A stretch of DNA of 37,250 nt from an uncultured Georgenia sp. (GTDB lineage: Bacteria > Actinomycetota > Actinomycetes > Actinomycetales > Actinomycetaceae), in assembly GCF_937958535.1 (NCBI RefSeq), contig NZ_CALGNQ010000268.1:1-37250 (forward strand), read 5' to 3'. The stretch's first letter is position 1. Every line of letters begins with the position of its first letter. The translations under genes were made by a program, and so were the position numbers. The notes under the pieces are model-generated. The model was not told the origin of the DNA. It did not search any database and saw only the letters and a program-made list of their open reading frames with translations. Shown one piece after another: positions 17,328-27,870 of the stretch.

Positions 17328-18980
17328 ATGAGCAGTGACCGGCAGGACGCCCGCCCCGTCGGGTGGGCGGCACGCGTCGTCGACCGGTGGCGGTCGTCGC
17401 TGCGCCTGCGGGTGTCGACCACGACGGTGCTCGTCGGGGTCGCCGGCCTGGTCCTGCTCGGCGCCGTCGTCAGCGTGACGATCCGTGACGGGCTCTTCGA
17501 GGCCCGCCGCGACGAGATCCTCCTCGACGCCGCCACCCGCGCCCGGTCCGCCCAGCAGACCTTCGACGGCGCGATCGCCAACACCGGGCCGCAGGTGCAG
17601 CAGCTCGCCTTCGACGTCGTCGACCGCAGCCGCGGGGGCGGGGGTGGCGTCGTCGGCGCGATGCTCCTGCGCAGCCCGTCGGAGACGGCGCAGGTGCTCA
17701 TCAACGAGCCGGTGATGGACGAGCGGCTGCTCGACAAGTCGGTGCTGACCAACGAGATGCGCCAGGCGGTGGGCGAGGGCGGCCAGCACTGGCAGTCGAT
17801 CGCGCTGCCCGCTGCGCTGGGCGGCGGGCCCGGGATCATCGTCGGCTCGGAGGTGACGCTGCCCGTCGTCGGGGACTACGAGCTCTACACCGTCTACACG
17901 CTCGCCCCGGAGGAGGACACTCTCCGGCTCGTCTCCCAGGTGCTCGGCGCCGGTGCCGTCACGCTCCTCATCTTCCTCGGCGCGATGACGTGGTTCATCG
18001 CGCAGCGGGTGCTCCGCCCGGTGCGTGAGGTGGCGCGTACCGCCGAGCGGCTCGCCGACGGGATGCTCGACGAGCGGCTGGACGTGCGCGGGCGCGACGA
18101 GCTCGCCACCCTCGGGCGCAGCTTCAACGAGATGGCCGAGAGCCTGCAGGACCAGATCGAGCGCATGGCCGAGCTCTCCCACCTGCAGCAGCGTTTCGTC
18201 TCCGACGTCTCCCACGAGCTGCGTACCCCGCTGACGACGATCCGCATGGCCAGCGAGGTGCTCCACGCCAACCGGGACAGCTTCGACCCCGCCGTGCGGC
18301 GCTCGGCCGAGCTGCTCCAGACGCAGATCGACCGCTTCGAGCAGATGCTCGCCGACCTGCTGGAGATCAGCCGGTTCGACGCCGGCGCGGCGGTCCTCGA
18401 CATCGAGCGGCGCGACCTGCAGGACATCGTCGCCCACGCCGTGGAGCTCGCCTCCCCGCTCGCCGAGCGCACCGGGTCGCCCATCACCGTCACCGGGCCC
18501 GGCCGCCCGTGCGACGCCGACATCGACCCGCGCCGCGTCGAGCGCATCGTGCGCAACCTCCTGGTGAACGCGATCGAGCACGGTGAGGGCAGACCGATCG
18601 AGATCTCCGTCGGGGTCAACGAGACCGCGGTCGCCGTCCTCGTACGTGACCACGGCGCCGGCATGACACCGGAGGAGGCGGGGCGGGTCTTCGACCGGTT
18701 CTGGCGCGGTGACCCGGCCCGCGCCCGCACCTCCGGCGGCACCGGGCTGGGGCTGTCGATCTCCCTGGAGGACGCGCGGCTGCACGCCGGCACGCTCGAC
18801 GCGTGGGGCAGGCCGGGGGAGGGGGCGGCCTTCCGGCTCACCCTGCCGCGCAGCGCCGGGATGGTCATCTCCTCCTCGCCGCTGCCGCTGCCCGCCGCCC
18901 CGGCGGACGCCGAGCCGGTCGCGGAGGCCGAGGACGACGTCGTTCCCCGGCCCGACCTGGAGAGCACGGGAGGACGATGA
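17328..18980 (+). CDS. mtrB: Sensor histidine kinase MtrB
   Basis: 550 residues. Two membrane spans (about residues 28-50 and 205-226) enclose an extracytoplasmic sensor region containing a glycine-rich loop. A HAMP domain follows, then HisKA with phospho-acceptor H296 in VSDVSHELRTPL, and an HATPase with N-box NLLVNAIEHGEG, DHGAGM and GTGLGLSISLEDARLH. The C-terminal tail of about 45 residues is proline/alanine/glutamate-rich. It partners MtrA, encoded just upstream. The ATGA overlap with lpqB indicates translational coupling. Confidence 0.97.
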   Translation: MSSDRQDARPVGWAARVVDRWRSSLRLRVSTTTVLVGVAGLVLLGAVVSVTIRDGLFEARRDEILLDAATRARSAQQTFDGAIANTGPQVQQLAFDVVDRSRGGGGGVVGAMLLRSPSETAQVLINEPVMDERLLDKSVLTNEMRQAVGEGGQHWQSIALPAALGGGPGIIVGSEVTLPVVGDYELYTVYTLAPEEDTLRLVSQVLGAGAVTLLIFLGAMTWFIAQRVLRPVREVARTAERLADGMLDERLDVRGRDELATLGRSFNEMAESLQDQIERMAELSHLQQRFVSDVSHELRTPLTTIRMASEVLHANRDSFDPAVRRSAELLQTQIDRFEQMLADLLEISRFDAGAAVLDIERRDLQDIVAHAVELASPLAERTGSPITVTGPGRPCDADIDPRRVERIVRNLLVNAIEHGEGRPIEISVGVNETAVAVLVRDHGAGMTPEEAGRVFDRFWRGDPARARTSGGTGLGLSISLEDARLHAGTLDAWGRPGEGAAFRLTLPRSAGMVISSSPLPLPAAPADAEPVAEAEDDVVPRPDLESTGGR

Positions 18981-20689
18981 CCGTGCCACGTCTCCTCCAC
19001 CGCGGGGCCCGGCACCGCACGCTGCGCGCCCGCCTGCTCGTCGCCGTCGCGGCGCTGCTGGCGCTGGCCGGCTGCGTGAGCATCCCCGACTCCGGGCCGG
19101 TGCGGGCCGCGGACCCGCTGCCGCCCGAGGGCAGCTCCGTCACGCTCATCGCCTACGGACCCACCCCCGGTGCCACGGCCCACCAGATCGTCCAGGGTTT
19201 CCTGCGCGCCGTCGCCGCCGGCGGCGGGGACGAGTTCGCCGTCGCGCGGGAGTACCTCGCCGGGCCGGTGGCGCAGACCTGGAACCCGCGCGCGTACGTC
19301 CGGGTGTACACCGCACGGGACATCACCTTCTCCCAGACCGACGAGGGCGCGGTGCGCGCCAGCGCCACGGCCGAGGGGAGCATCGACGCCCAGGGCCGCT
19401 ACACCGAGGCCGCGCCGGACACACAGGTCGAGCTCGACTTCACCCTCGCCCGCACCGCCGACGGCCAGTGGCGCATCGTCGACCTCGACGACGGCATCCT
19501 CATCTCCCCGGTGGTGTTCGAGGCCCAGTACGACAGCTACCGGCTGTACTTCCTCAGCCCCGACGGTGAGGCGCTCGTCCCCGAGACGCGCTGGTACCCC
19601 AGCCGCAGCGCGCCGTCGCTCATCGTGCGCCACCTCCTGGAGGGGCCGTCGTCCTGGCTCGTCGGCGGGGTGACGACCGCGCTGCCGACCGGCACCCAGC
19701 TCGTCTCGGACACCGTGACCGTCACGGACGGCGTCGCCCGGGTGGAGCTCTCCGCCGAGCCGCTCGCCACCGCGCCGAGTCAGCAGGCGCTCATGCTCGC
19801 CCAGCTCGAGGAGTCGCTGCGCTCGGTGCCCTCCGTGCAGTCCGTGGAGGTGCTCGTCGGGGGCACCCCGCTCGTCGTCGACGAGGCTCCCGACCTGCTG
19901 CGCAACCCCTACGTCACGGGCAGCCCCGTCGTCATCGCCGAGGGCGTGCCGCAGCGGTTCACCGGCTCGGGCCTCGTGCCGATGTCCGGAGCGGGGATCG
20001 CTGCCGACCCCCGGATGCCGGCGCTGCCCTACGAGGACCTGCCCGGGCGGCCGGTCGCGCTCGACGGCACCGACCGGCTGGTCACCCTGCCCACCCAGAC
20101 CGACCCCGGCACCCTGCTGCTGACCGGGCAGGACCTCGTGGCGCCCTCGATCGACCGGCACGGGTGGATCTGGACCACCCCGCGGGCGAACCAGGGGGCG
20201 GTCCAGGCGGTCCTGCCGAACGGCACCGTCGTGCGGGTGGGGGCGCGCTGGCTGGACGGGGCGGACGTGCTCTCGCTGCGCATCTCCCGCGACGGCGCCC
20301 GCGCCGTCGTCGTCTCGCGGACCGACGGCGTCTCCCAGGTGGACGTCGCGGCGGTGCTGCGCGACGTCGACTCCCGCCCGCTGGCGCTCGGCGACCCGGT
20401 GCGGATCGGGGAGTCGGTCGGCCCGGCGCAGGCGGTCACGTGGGTCGACGACCAGACCGTCGCCGTCCTGGGCGCACAGACGGGGGAGGGGGCGCCGGCG
20501 GTGCACCTCGTCCCGATCGGCGGTCCGACCACCGACCTGCCGCCCGTCGCCGGGGCCACGCGCATCACCGCCGGGACCGGGGACCGCACGCTCGTCCTCG
20601 GCACGGAGGACGGCGAGCTCTACGAGCGGAACGGCCTGGGGTGGAACCTGGCCGCGACCGACGTGTTCGACCCGGCCTTCCCGGGCTGA
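18977..20689 (+). CDS. lpqB: Lipoprotein LpqB
   Basis: 570 residues, ATG in ATGA overlap with mtrB. Signal peptide with lipobox ALAGC; the lipidated cysteine would be residue 33, followed by VSIPDSGPV as in LpqB proteins. A GerMN domain lies at about residues 195-290 (SYRLYFLSPDGEALVPETRW, LMLAQLEESLRSVPSV). The C-terminal half is the LpqB beta-propeller domain (LSLRISRDGARAVVVS). LpqB is known to interact with MtrB and affect MtrA phosphorylation and cell-wall hydrolase expression. Length and order are standard. Confidence 0.96.
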   Translation: MTVPRLLHRGARHRTLRARLLVAVAALLALAGCVSIPDSGPVRAADPLPPEGSSVTLIAYGPTPGATAHQIVQGFLRAVAAGGGDEFAVAREYLAGPVAQTWNPRAYVRVYTARDITFSQTDEGAVRASATAEGSIDAQGRYTEAAPDTQVELDFTLARTADGQWRIVDLDDGILISPVVFEAQYDSYRLYFLSPDGEALVPETRWYPSRSAPSLIVRHLLEGPSSWLVGGVTTALPTGTQLVSDTVTVTDGVARVELSAEPLATAPSQQALMLAQLEESLRSVPSVQSVEVLVGGTPLVVDEAPDLLRNPYVTGSPVVIAEGVPQRFTGSGLVPMSGAGIAADPRMPALPYEDLPGRPVALDGTDRLVTLPTQTDPGTLLLTGQDLVAPSIDRHGWIWTTPRANQGAVQAVLPNGTVVRVGARWLDGADVLSLRISRDGARAVVVSRTDGVSQVDVAAVLRDVDSRPLALGDPVRIGESVGPAQAVTWVDDQTVAVLGAQTGEGAPAVHLVPIGGPTTDLPPVAGATRITAGTGDRTLVLGTEDGELYERNGLGWNLAATDVFDPAFPG

Positions 20690-21011
20690 CCCCGCTGTCT
20701 CGGGGGTGCTCCGTGGCCGCGGTGCGCCACGTGGCGAGGCCGGGACCGCGCGGCGACGGTTCGACCCGCCCCTCCCGGATGACCTCCCCGTCTCGGGTGC
20801 TCGCTGGCGGACTGCGCCCACGGGGGAGGCCGGGGCCTTGCGAACGGTGGCGCGCGCCGTGAAGTGCAGTGCCAGGCCTCGGCGCCGGTCGCGCCGGCCC
20901 TGCCGCGCCCGGCCGTGCGGCGTTGCTCCACAGGGCCGAAGTCGTGCCACCGGCACCGCAGGCCGAGCTGCCCGAGCCGGTGGGCAGAACATCGGTGCGG
21001 GAACCTGCGGC
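20690..21011. other. Intergenic region lpqB-comF, no gene recognised
   Basis: 322 bases. CCCCG-CTGTCT-CGGGG right after the lpqB stop could form a weak terminator hairpin with no T-run. Two imperfect copies of a segment starting TCTCGGG.GTGCTC occur near 20699 and 20792. The comF frame is open through this region, but the sequence does not look like a ComF N-terminus. Nothing else can be supported. Confidence 0.4.
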
Positions 21012-21794
21012 ATGCGTCCGGCACTGTCCCTCGTGGAGCAGGCCCGTGCGGCGCTCGCGGACGGGCTCCACCTGGTGCTGCCGGTGGACTGCGCCGGCTG
21101 CGACGCCTGGGACGAGGCGGTGTGCCCGGCCTGCCGCGCGCTGGTGTCGACCACACCGGTGCGCAGCGACGCGGACGCCCCCGTGCTCGCCCTGCCCGGT
21201 GACGCCGGCCTGCTGCCGGTGTGGTCCCTGGCCGACTACACCGGTCCGGTGCGCCGCGTCGTCCTGGCCTGGAAGCGCACCGGCCGGGAGGACGTCGCGC
21301 GCCTGCTGCTGGAACGGGCACGGGCGGCCGCCCGGCGGTGGGCGCACGACCCGGACCTCGTGCTCGGCGGAACCGGGGACGTGCTCGTCGTCCCGGCGCC
21401 CTCGGGGCTGCGGCGCCGGCTCCGCGGGCAGCTGGTCGCCGCCGACCTGGCCGACGCCGTCGCCGCGGGGATCGCGGAGTCCGGGGTCGCGGGGGAGGGA
21501 CGGACCGTCCGCTCCGTCGACCTCCTGCGCCGCTCCGGCGGACGGCGGCACCAGCACGGGCTCGACCTGCGTGCACGTCGCCGCAACCGGGCCACGGGCG
21601 TGCGCCTGCTCAGCCCGCCCGGCCCGGAGGACGTCGTCCTCCTCGTCGACGACGTCCTCACCACCGGCGCCACCCTCGCCGCCTGCGCCCGCGTGCTCGC
21701 CCAGGCGGGTGCCCGCGTCGCCGGTGGCCTCGTCGTGGCGGCCACCCCACCCCCGGGAAGGATCCCTGGGACGTCGTCCGGTCCCCGCCGCTGA
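21012..21794 (+). CDS. comF: ComF-family phosphoribosyltransferase-like protein
   Basis: 260 residues from ATG 21012; the frame is open further upstream and no strong ribosome site is visible, so the start is moderately certain. N-terminal CAGCDAWDEAVCPACRAL forms the double CxxC zinc motif of ComF. The phosphoribosyltransferase-like core ends with the PRPP loop VVLLVDDVLTTGATLAACAR. ComF proteins are needed for natural transformation in several bacteria, where they act with the DNA-uptake machinery; in Actinobacteria the gene is kept beside lpqB and hpf even when competence is not known. Confidence 0.93.
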   Translation: MRPALSLVEQARAALADGLHLVLPVDCAGCDAWDEAVCPACRALVSTTPVRSDADAPVLALPGDAGLLPVWSLADYTGPVRRVVLAWKRTGREDVARLLLERARAAARRWAHDPDLVLGGTGDVLVVPAPSGLRRRLRGQLVAADLADAVAAGIAESGVAGEGRTVRSVDLLRRSGGRRHQHGLDLRARRRNRATGVRLLSPPGPEDVVLLVDDVLTTGATLAACARVLAQAGARVAGGLVVAATPPPGRIPGTSSGPRR

Positions 21795-22088
21795 CACCGC
21801 CGGGAGGAGGCCGAGCGGCGGACACCAGTGCCGACCCTGCCCATGTGCACGGTGCTCCGCAGGGCATCGGGCCAGGACCCACCCACGTGACCCAGCACGA
21901 GCCCTCCCACTCCGCTGCCGACCTGAGGCACCACGTCGGGGTGCTCGCCTCTGCCGCTCGCGAGGTCCTCCTTGTGTGCGCCTGGTCGTCGGCCCGGACG
22001 TGACACAAGAGCACAGACCTACGACCCGGGCGAGGGTGGGGACCGGCGAGCGGCCGGGCCGCCCGGGCTCCCGGCTCGCCGACGGCAG

Positions 22089-22129
22089 GTGTTCACCCTG
22101 TGGGCCGACGGCCGTGTTCACCCTGTGGG
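22089..22129 (+). repeat. 16-bp direct repeat GTGTTCACCCTGTGGG
   Basis: Two identical copies start 25 bases apart at 22089 and 22114. Copy 2 is followed by ACAC, giving an interrupted inverted repeat GTGT...CCC-TGT-GGG-ACAC. The pair lies 221-261 bases upstream of the hpf start and may bind a regulator. Confidence 0.7.
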
Positions 22130-22272
22130 ACACCGGGACATCTGGGACCAACAGCGCAGGTCCAGGGCCGTGGGGTCGACTACCGTTCTTGTATGGAAGC
22201 CCGATCGTCTCGCCGTCCGGTTCTCGGAGGCGGGCGAGCCCTGACGGGGCGTGCTTCACGGAGAGGAGGTGA

Positions 22273-22326
22273 GTGAGGCTTCCTCACCCGCCGAGGACGG
22301 CGGCTCGCAGCAGAAACCGACGGTTT
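22273..22326 (+). promoter_or_regulatory. Two small hairpins in the hpf leader
   Basis: Perfect stem GTGAGG-CTT-CCTCAC (22273-22287) and perfect AAACCG-A-CGGTTT (22314-22326). Just before them lies AGGAGG (22264-22269), a Shine-Dalgarno-like site. These elements sit between a possible upstream start and the canonical hpf start at 22350. Confidence 0.45.
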
Positions 22327-22349
22327 CACTCTCTCTGACGGAGGTCACC

Positions 22350-23006
22350 ATGGACATCGCCGTTGTTGCCCGTAACACCGAGGTCGCGGAGCGCTTCCGC
22401 ACCCACCTCGAGGAGAAGCTCTCGAAGGTGGAGCAGCTGGCACCGCGCGCGCACCGCATCGAGGTGGAGATCACCCGCGAGCAGAACCCGCGGCTCGCCG
22501 ACCGGGCCGAGCGCGTCGAGCTCACGGTGATCGACCGGGGACCGATCATCCGTGCGGAGGCAGCTGCCGACGACCGTTATGCGGCCCTGGACCTGGCAAC
22601 GACGAAGCTGCTCGAGCGGCTGCGGCGCGCGCGCGACCGGCGCAAGAACCACAAGCGCCGCGGCGCGACCAAGCCGGCCGTCCCGGTGCCGGCCACCGAG
22701 CCCGAGCAGACCGACGAGGAGATGCCCACCGTGCCGACGCCGCCGACCGAGCCGGGCGTCGCCGTGGAGTCGCAGCTCGGTGACTCGCCGGTGATCGTGC
22801 GCCAGAAGCTGCACGACACCGAGCCGATGAGCGTCGACCAGGCGCTCTACGAGATGGAGCTCGTCGGCCACCCGTTCTACCTCTTCATCGACGAGGAGAC
22901 CATGCAGCCGTGCGCCGTCTACCGCCGCCGCGGCTGGACCTACGGCGTCATCCGCCTCAACTACGAGGTGCAGCCGAAGGCACAGCCGCAGGAGGCCAGC
23001 GCCTGA
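22350..23006 (+). CDS. hpf: Ribosome hibernation-promoting factor, long form
   Basis: 218 residues from ATG 22350, supported by GGAGGTCACC directly upstream and by the family's usual MDIAVVARNTEV start. The S30AE domain (residues 1 to about 105) binds the small ribosomal subunit; a basic stretch RRARDRRKNHKRRG follows. A Pro/Thr/Glu-rich linker leads to the C-terminal dimerisation domain (MSVDQALYEMELVGHPFYLF, YRRRGWTYGVIRL) that joins two ribosomes into 100S particles. In-frame GTGs at 22251 and 22269 could add 27-33 residues. It is part of the conserved comF-hpf-secA block. Confidence 0.95.
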   Translation: MDIAVVARNTEVAERFRTHLEEKLSKVEQLAPRAHRIEVEITREQNPRLADRAERVELTVIDRGPIIRAEAAADDRYAALDLATTKLLERLRRARDRRKNHKRRGATKPAVPVPATEPEQTDEEMPTVPTPPTEPGVAVESQLGDSPVIVRQKLHDTEPMSVDQALYEMELVGHPFYLFIDEETMQPCAVYRRRGWTYGVIRLNYEVQPKAQPQEASA

Positions 23007-23019
23007 CGACGCGACCGAC

Positions 23020-23053
23020 GACGGGCCGGGGTCCCACGGGGTCCCGGCCCGTC
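23020..23053 (+). terminator. GC hairpin after hpf
   Basis: Perfect 11-bp stem GACGGGCCGGG (23020-23030) / CCCGGCCCGTC (23043-23053), starting 14 bases after the hpf stop. No T-run follows, so it may stabilise the 3' end or terminate weakly. The loop region repeats GGGGTCCC and allows an alternative pairing. Confidence 0.5.
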
Positions 23054-23092
23054 CGGGCGTCGCCACGCCCACGGCGGTCGGCAGGTGCCGGC

Positions 23093-24337
23093 ATGCTGAC
23101 CCTCGCCCAGGCCCGGCGGGTGGCCATCGCGGCCCAGGGGTTGGACCGCCCCCGTCCCACGACCGTGACGATGCGGCACGTCTCGGGCACGGTCGAGCGG
23201 CTCGGCGTCCTGCAGATCGACTCCGTCAACGTCCTCGCCCGCGCCCATCTGCTCCCGCTCTTCGCACGCCTCGGGCCGTACGACACCGCGCTGGTGGAAC
23301 GGGCCGCGGGTCGCGCACCGCGACGGATCGTCGAGGCGTGGGCGCACGAGGCCTCCTACGTCCCCGTCGACACCTTCCCGCTCGTCGCCTGGACCCGGCG
23401 CCGCTGGGCCGGGATGGACCCCGCCGCGCTCGAGGCGAAGCACCCCGGACTGCTCCGGGCGGTGCGCGACATCGTCGCCGAGCACGGCCCGCTGACCAGC
23501 CGGGAGGTCGAGGCGTTCGTCGACGCCCACCACGCCGAGCGAGCCGACGAGGGGTGGGGCTGGCGCTGGAGCACCGCGAAGGTCGCCCTCGAGACGCTCT
23601 TCGACTCCGGTGAGCTCACTGCCGCCCGCCGCACCACCCAGTTCGAGCGGGTCTACGACCTCGCCGAGCGCGTCCTGCCACCCCACGTGCGGCACCGACC
23701 CACCCCGGAGCCTGCCGACGCCGCCCGCGAGCTCGTCCGCATCGCCGCCCGTGCCCACGGCGTGGCCACCCTGCGCTGCCTCGCCGACTACTTCCGCCTC
23801 GGTCAGCGCGTCACCCGGCAGGCCGTCGACGAGCTCGTCGAGGAGGGCGAGCTCGTTCCCGTCACCGTCGCCGGCTGGGACCGGCCCACCTGGCTCAACA
23901 CCTGGGCCCGCGTCCCGCGCCGGACGACAGCGCGCGCCCTGCTGGCGCCGTTCGACCCGCTGGTCTTCGAGCGTCGCCGGCTGCTCGAGCTCTTCGGCAT
24001 GCACTACCGCATCGGCATCTACACCCCCGCCCATCTGCGCACCCACGGCTACTACGTGCTGCCGTTCCTGCTCGGTGAGCACCTCGTCGCCCGGGTCGAC
24101 CTCAAGCACGACCGCGACGGCGCCCGCCTCCGCGTCCGCACCGCGTTCACCGAGGAGCCCGGCCCCGACGCCGCCGCCCGCGCCGGCTGGCCCGCGCCGT
24201 CCGCCGTCGTCGGCGAGCTCGCCGACGAGCTGCGCACCATGGCGGGCTGGCTCGGTGCCGAGGCCGTCGTCGTCGACGACGACGCACGGGGCGACCTGGC
24301 CCGTCCGCTGCGGGCGGAACTCGACCGACTACGGTAG
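23093..24337 (+). CDS. AlkX/YcaQ-like winged-helix DNA glycosylase
   Basis: 414 residues from ATG 23093. It belongs to the HTH_42 winged-helix family that includes E. coli YcaQ (AlkX) and Streptomyces AlkZ, glycosylases that unhook DNA interstrand crosslinks. The catalytic-region motif reads LGVLQIDSVNV with Q41-I-D43: this Q-x-D form is the AlkX/YcaQ type, whereas AlkZ has Q-x-Q. Other family blocks are IVEAWAHEASYVP, LAPFDPLVFERRRLLELFGM and GYYVLPFLLGEHLVARVDLK. It lies between hpf and secA, probably a lineage-specific insertion in that block. Substrate is inferred from family only. Confidence 0.85.
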   Translation: MLTLAQARRVAIAAQGLDRPRPTTVTMRHVSGTVERLGVLQIDSVNVLARAHLLPLFARLGPYDTALVERAAGRAPRRIVEAWAHEASYVPVDTFPLVAWTRRRWAGMDPAALEAKHPGLLRAVRDIVAEHGPLTSREVEAFVDAHHAERADEGWGWRWSTAKVALETLFDSGELTAARRTTQFERVYDLAERVLPPHVRHRPTPEPADAARELVRIAARAHGVATLRCLADYFRLGQRVTRQAVDELVEEGELVPVTVAGWDRPTWLNTWARVPRRTTARALLAPFDPLVFERRRLLELFGMHYRIGIYTPAHLRTHGYYVLPFLLGEHLVARVDLKHDRDGARLRVRTAFTEEPGPDAAARAGWPAPSAVVGELADELRTMAGWLGAEAVVVDDDARGDLARPLRAELDRLR

Positions 24338-24433
24338 AACTGGTCGGACGCTTACCATGGACGGCAGGCGTGTGGCGATACCGTGCGCCCGACGCCGACC
24401 GGCGCCGTCAGTCGAACCGGGGAGTAGAACCGC

Positions 24434-27400
<2,967 letters not shown>

Positions 27401-27483
27401 CCCGACGCGGGTGCCCGCCGGTGGGGTGACGGCTGCAAGAAGCGCCCACCGACCGGGTTCCCCACACGGCTCGACGACCACCT

Positions 27484-27525
27484 GCACGGCGCGCCAGGAG
27501 CACCCTGGCGCGCCGTGCGCTTTCT
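27484..27525 (+). terminator. secA transcription terminator
   Basis: Perfect 15-bp stem GCACGGCGCGCCAGG (27484-27498) / CCTGGCGCGCCGTGC (27504-27518) with five-base loop AGCAC, followed by GCTTTCT. The T-run is short, but the stem is very stable. Confidence 0.85.
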
Positions 27526-27546
27526 GCAGCTCGTCCGCGGCCGCCG

Positions 27547-27701
27547 GGCCTGCCTCCGCCGGTCGGGCCTGTCTCCGTCTGCCGGGACCGTCTCCGCCGG
27601 CCGGACCTGCCTCCGCCGGCCCGGACTGTCTCCGCCGGTCAGGCCTGTCTCCGCCGGCCGGACTCGCCCAGCGCCGGCCGGAGTCACCCCGCGCAGGCCG
27701 G
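27547..27701. repeat. Imperfect 18-20 bp tandem array, about eight units
   Basis: Unit consensus is about ACCTGTCTCCGCCGGCCGG. Units begin near 27547, 27567, 27587, 27605, 27625, 27644, 27662 and 27682; the last two are more decayed. Unit length varies between 18 and 20 bases, so reading frame is not kept, which argues against a coding repeat. Confidence 0.75.
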
Positions 27702-27821
27702 AGCTGTTCGCGCTGCCCGGACCCGGCCCCGGCCGCAGTCGCCTGCTCGGCCGTACCGGGACGTCCGTCCCGGTGTGACGCAGCCCTCACGCGTGTCGGA
27801 ATAGATCGGGAGCGGCGCCGG

Positions 27822-27848
27822 TTGACCCCCATGTACATGCAAACGCAT
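27822..27848 (+). promoter_or_regulatory. Candidate promoter/operator of the LLM-reductase operon
   Basis: TTGACC (27822-27827) resembles a -35 box. Perfect palindrome CATGTACATG (27830-27839) overlaps a second dyad ATGC-AAAC-GCAT (27837-27848). A matching -10 box is not obvious. The layout suggests repressor control of the gene starting at 27871. Confidence 0.45.
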
Positions 27849-27870
27849 CGATCTTGAGGGGTTGCCTCAC

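Larger units (their letters stand above)
21795..22349. other. Intergenic and leader region upstream of hpf
   Basis: 555 bases with no gene I can support. It holds a 16-bp perfect direct repeat (22089-22104 and 22114-22129). The stretch from 22251 to 22349 is open in frame with hpf and contains two small hairpins. A short open frame at 21972-22244 shows no family resemblance. Confidence 0.5.
27401..27870. other. Intergenic region secA-LLM gene: terminator, tandem array, hairpin, promoter
   Basis: 470 bases without a supportable gene. In order: the secA terminator hairpin (27484-27518), an imperfect tandem array (27547-27701), a hairpin ACCGGGAC-GTCC-GTCCCGGT (27755-27774), and a promoter-like region with two dyads (27822-27848). 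Confidence 0.6.

Noticed and set aside
17894..21154. Long open frame antisense to mtrB-lpqB
   Set aside because: Shadow of two certain genes on the plus strand; no recognisable domain.
21972..22244. Small open frame upstream of hpf
   Set aside because: No family features or ribosome site, and it spans the direct repeat; probably chance.
27862..27870. TTG start for the luciferase-like gene
   Set aside because: Ribosome site GAGGGG would be one base away; the ATG at 27871 has proper spacing and the family N-terminus.
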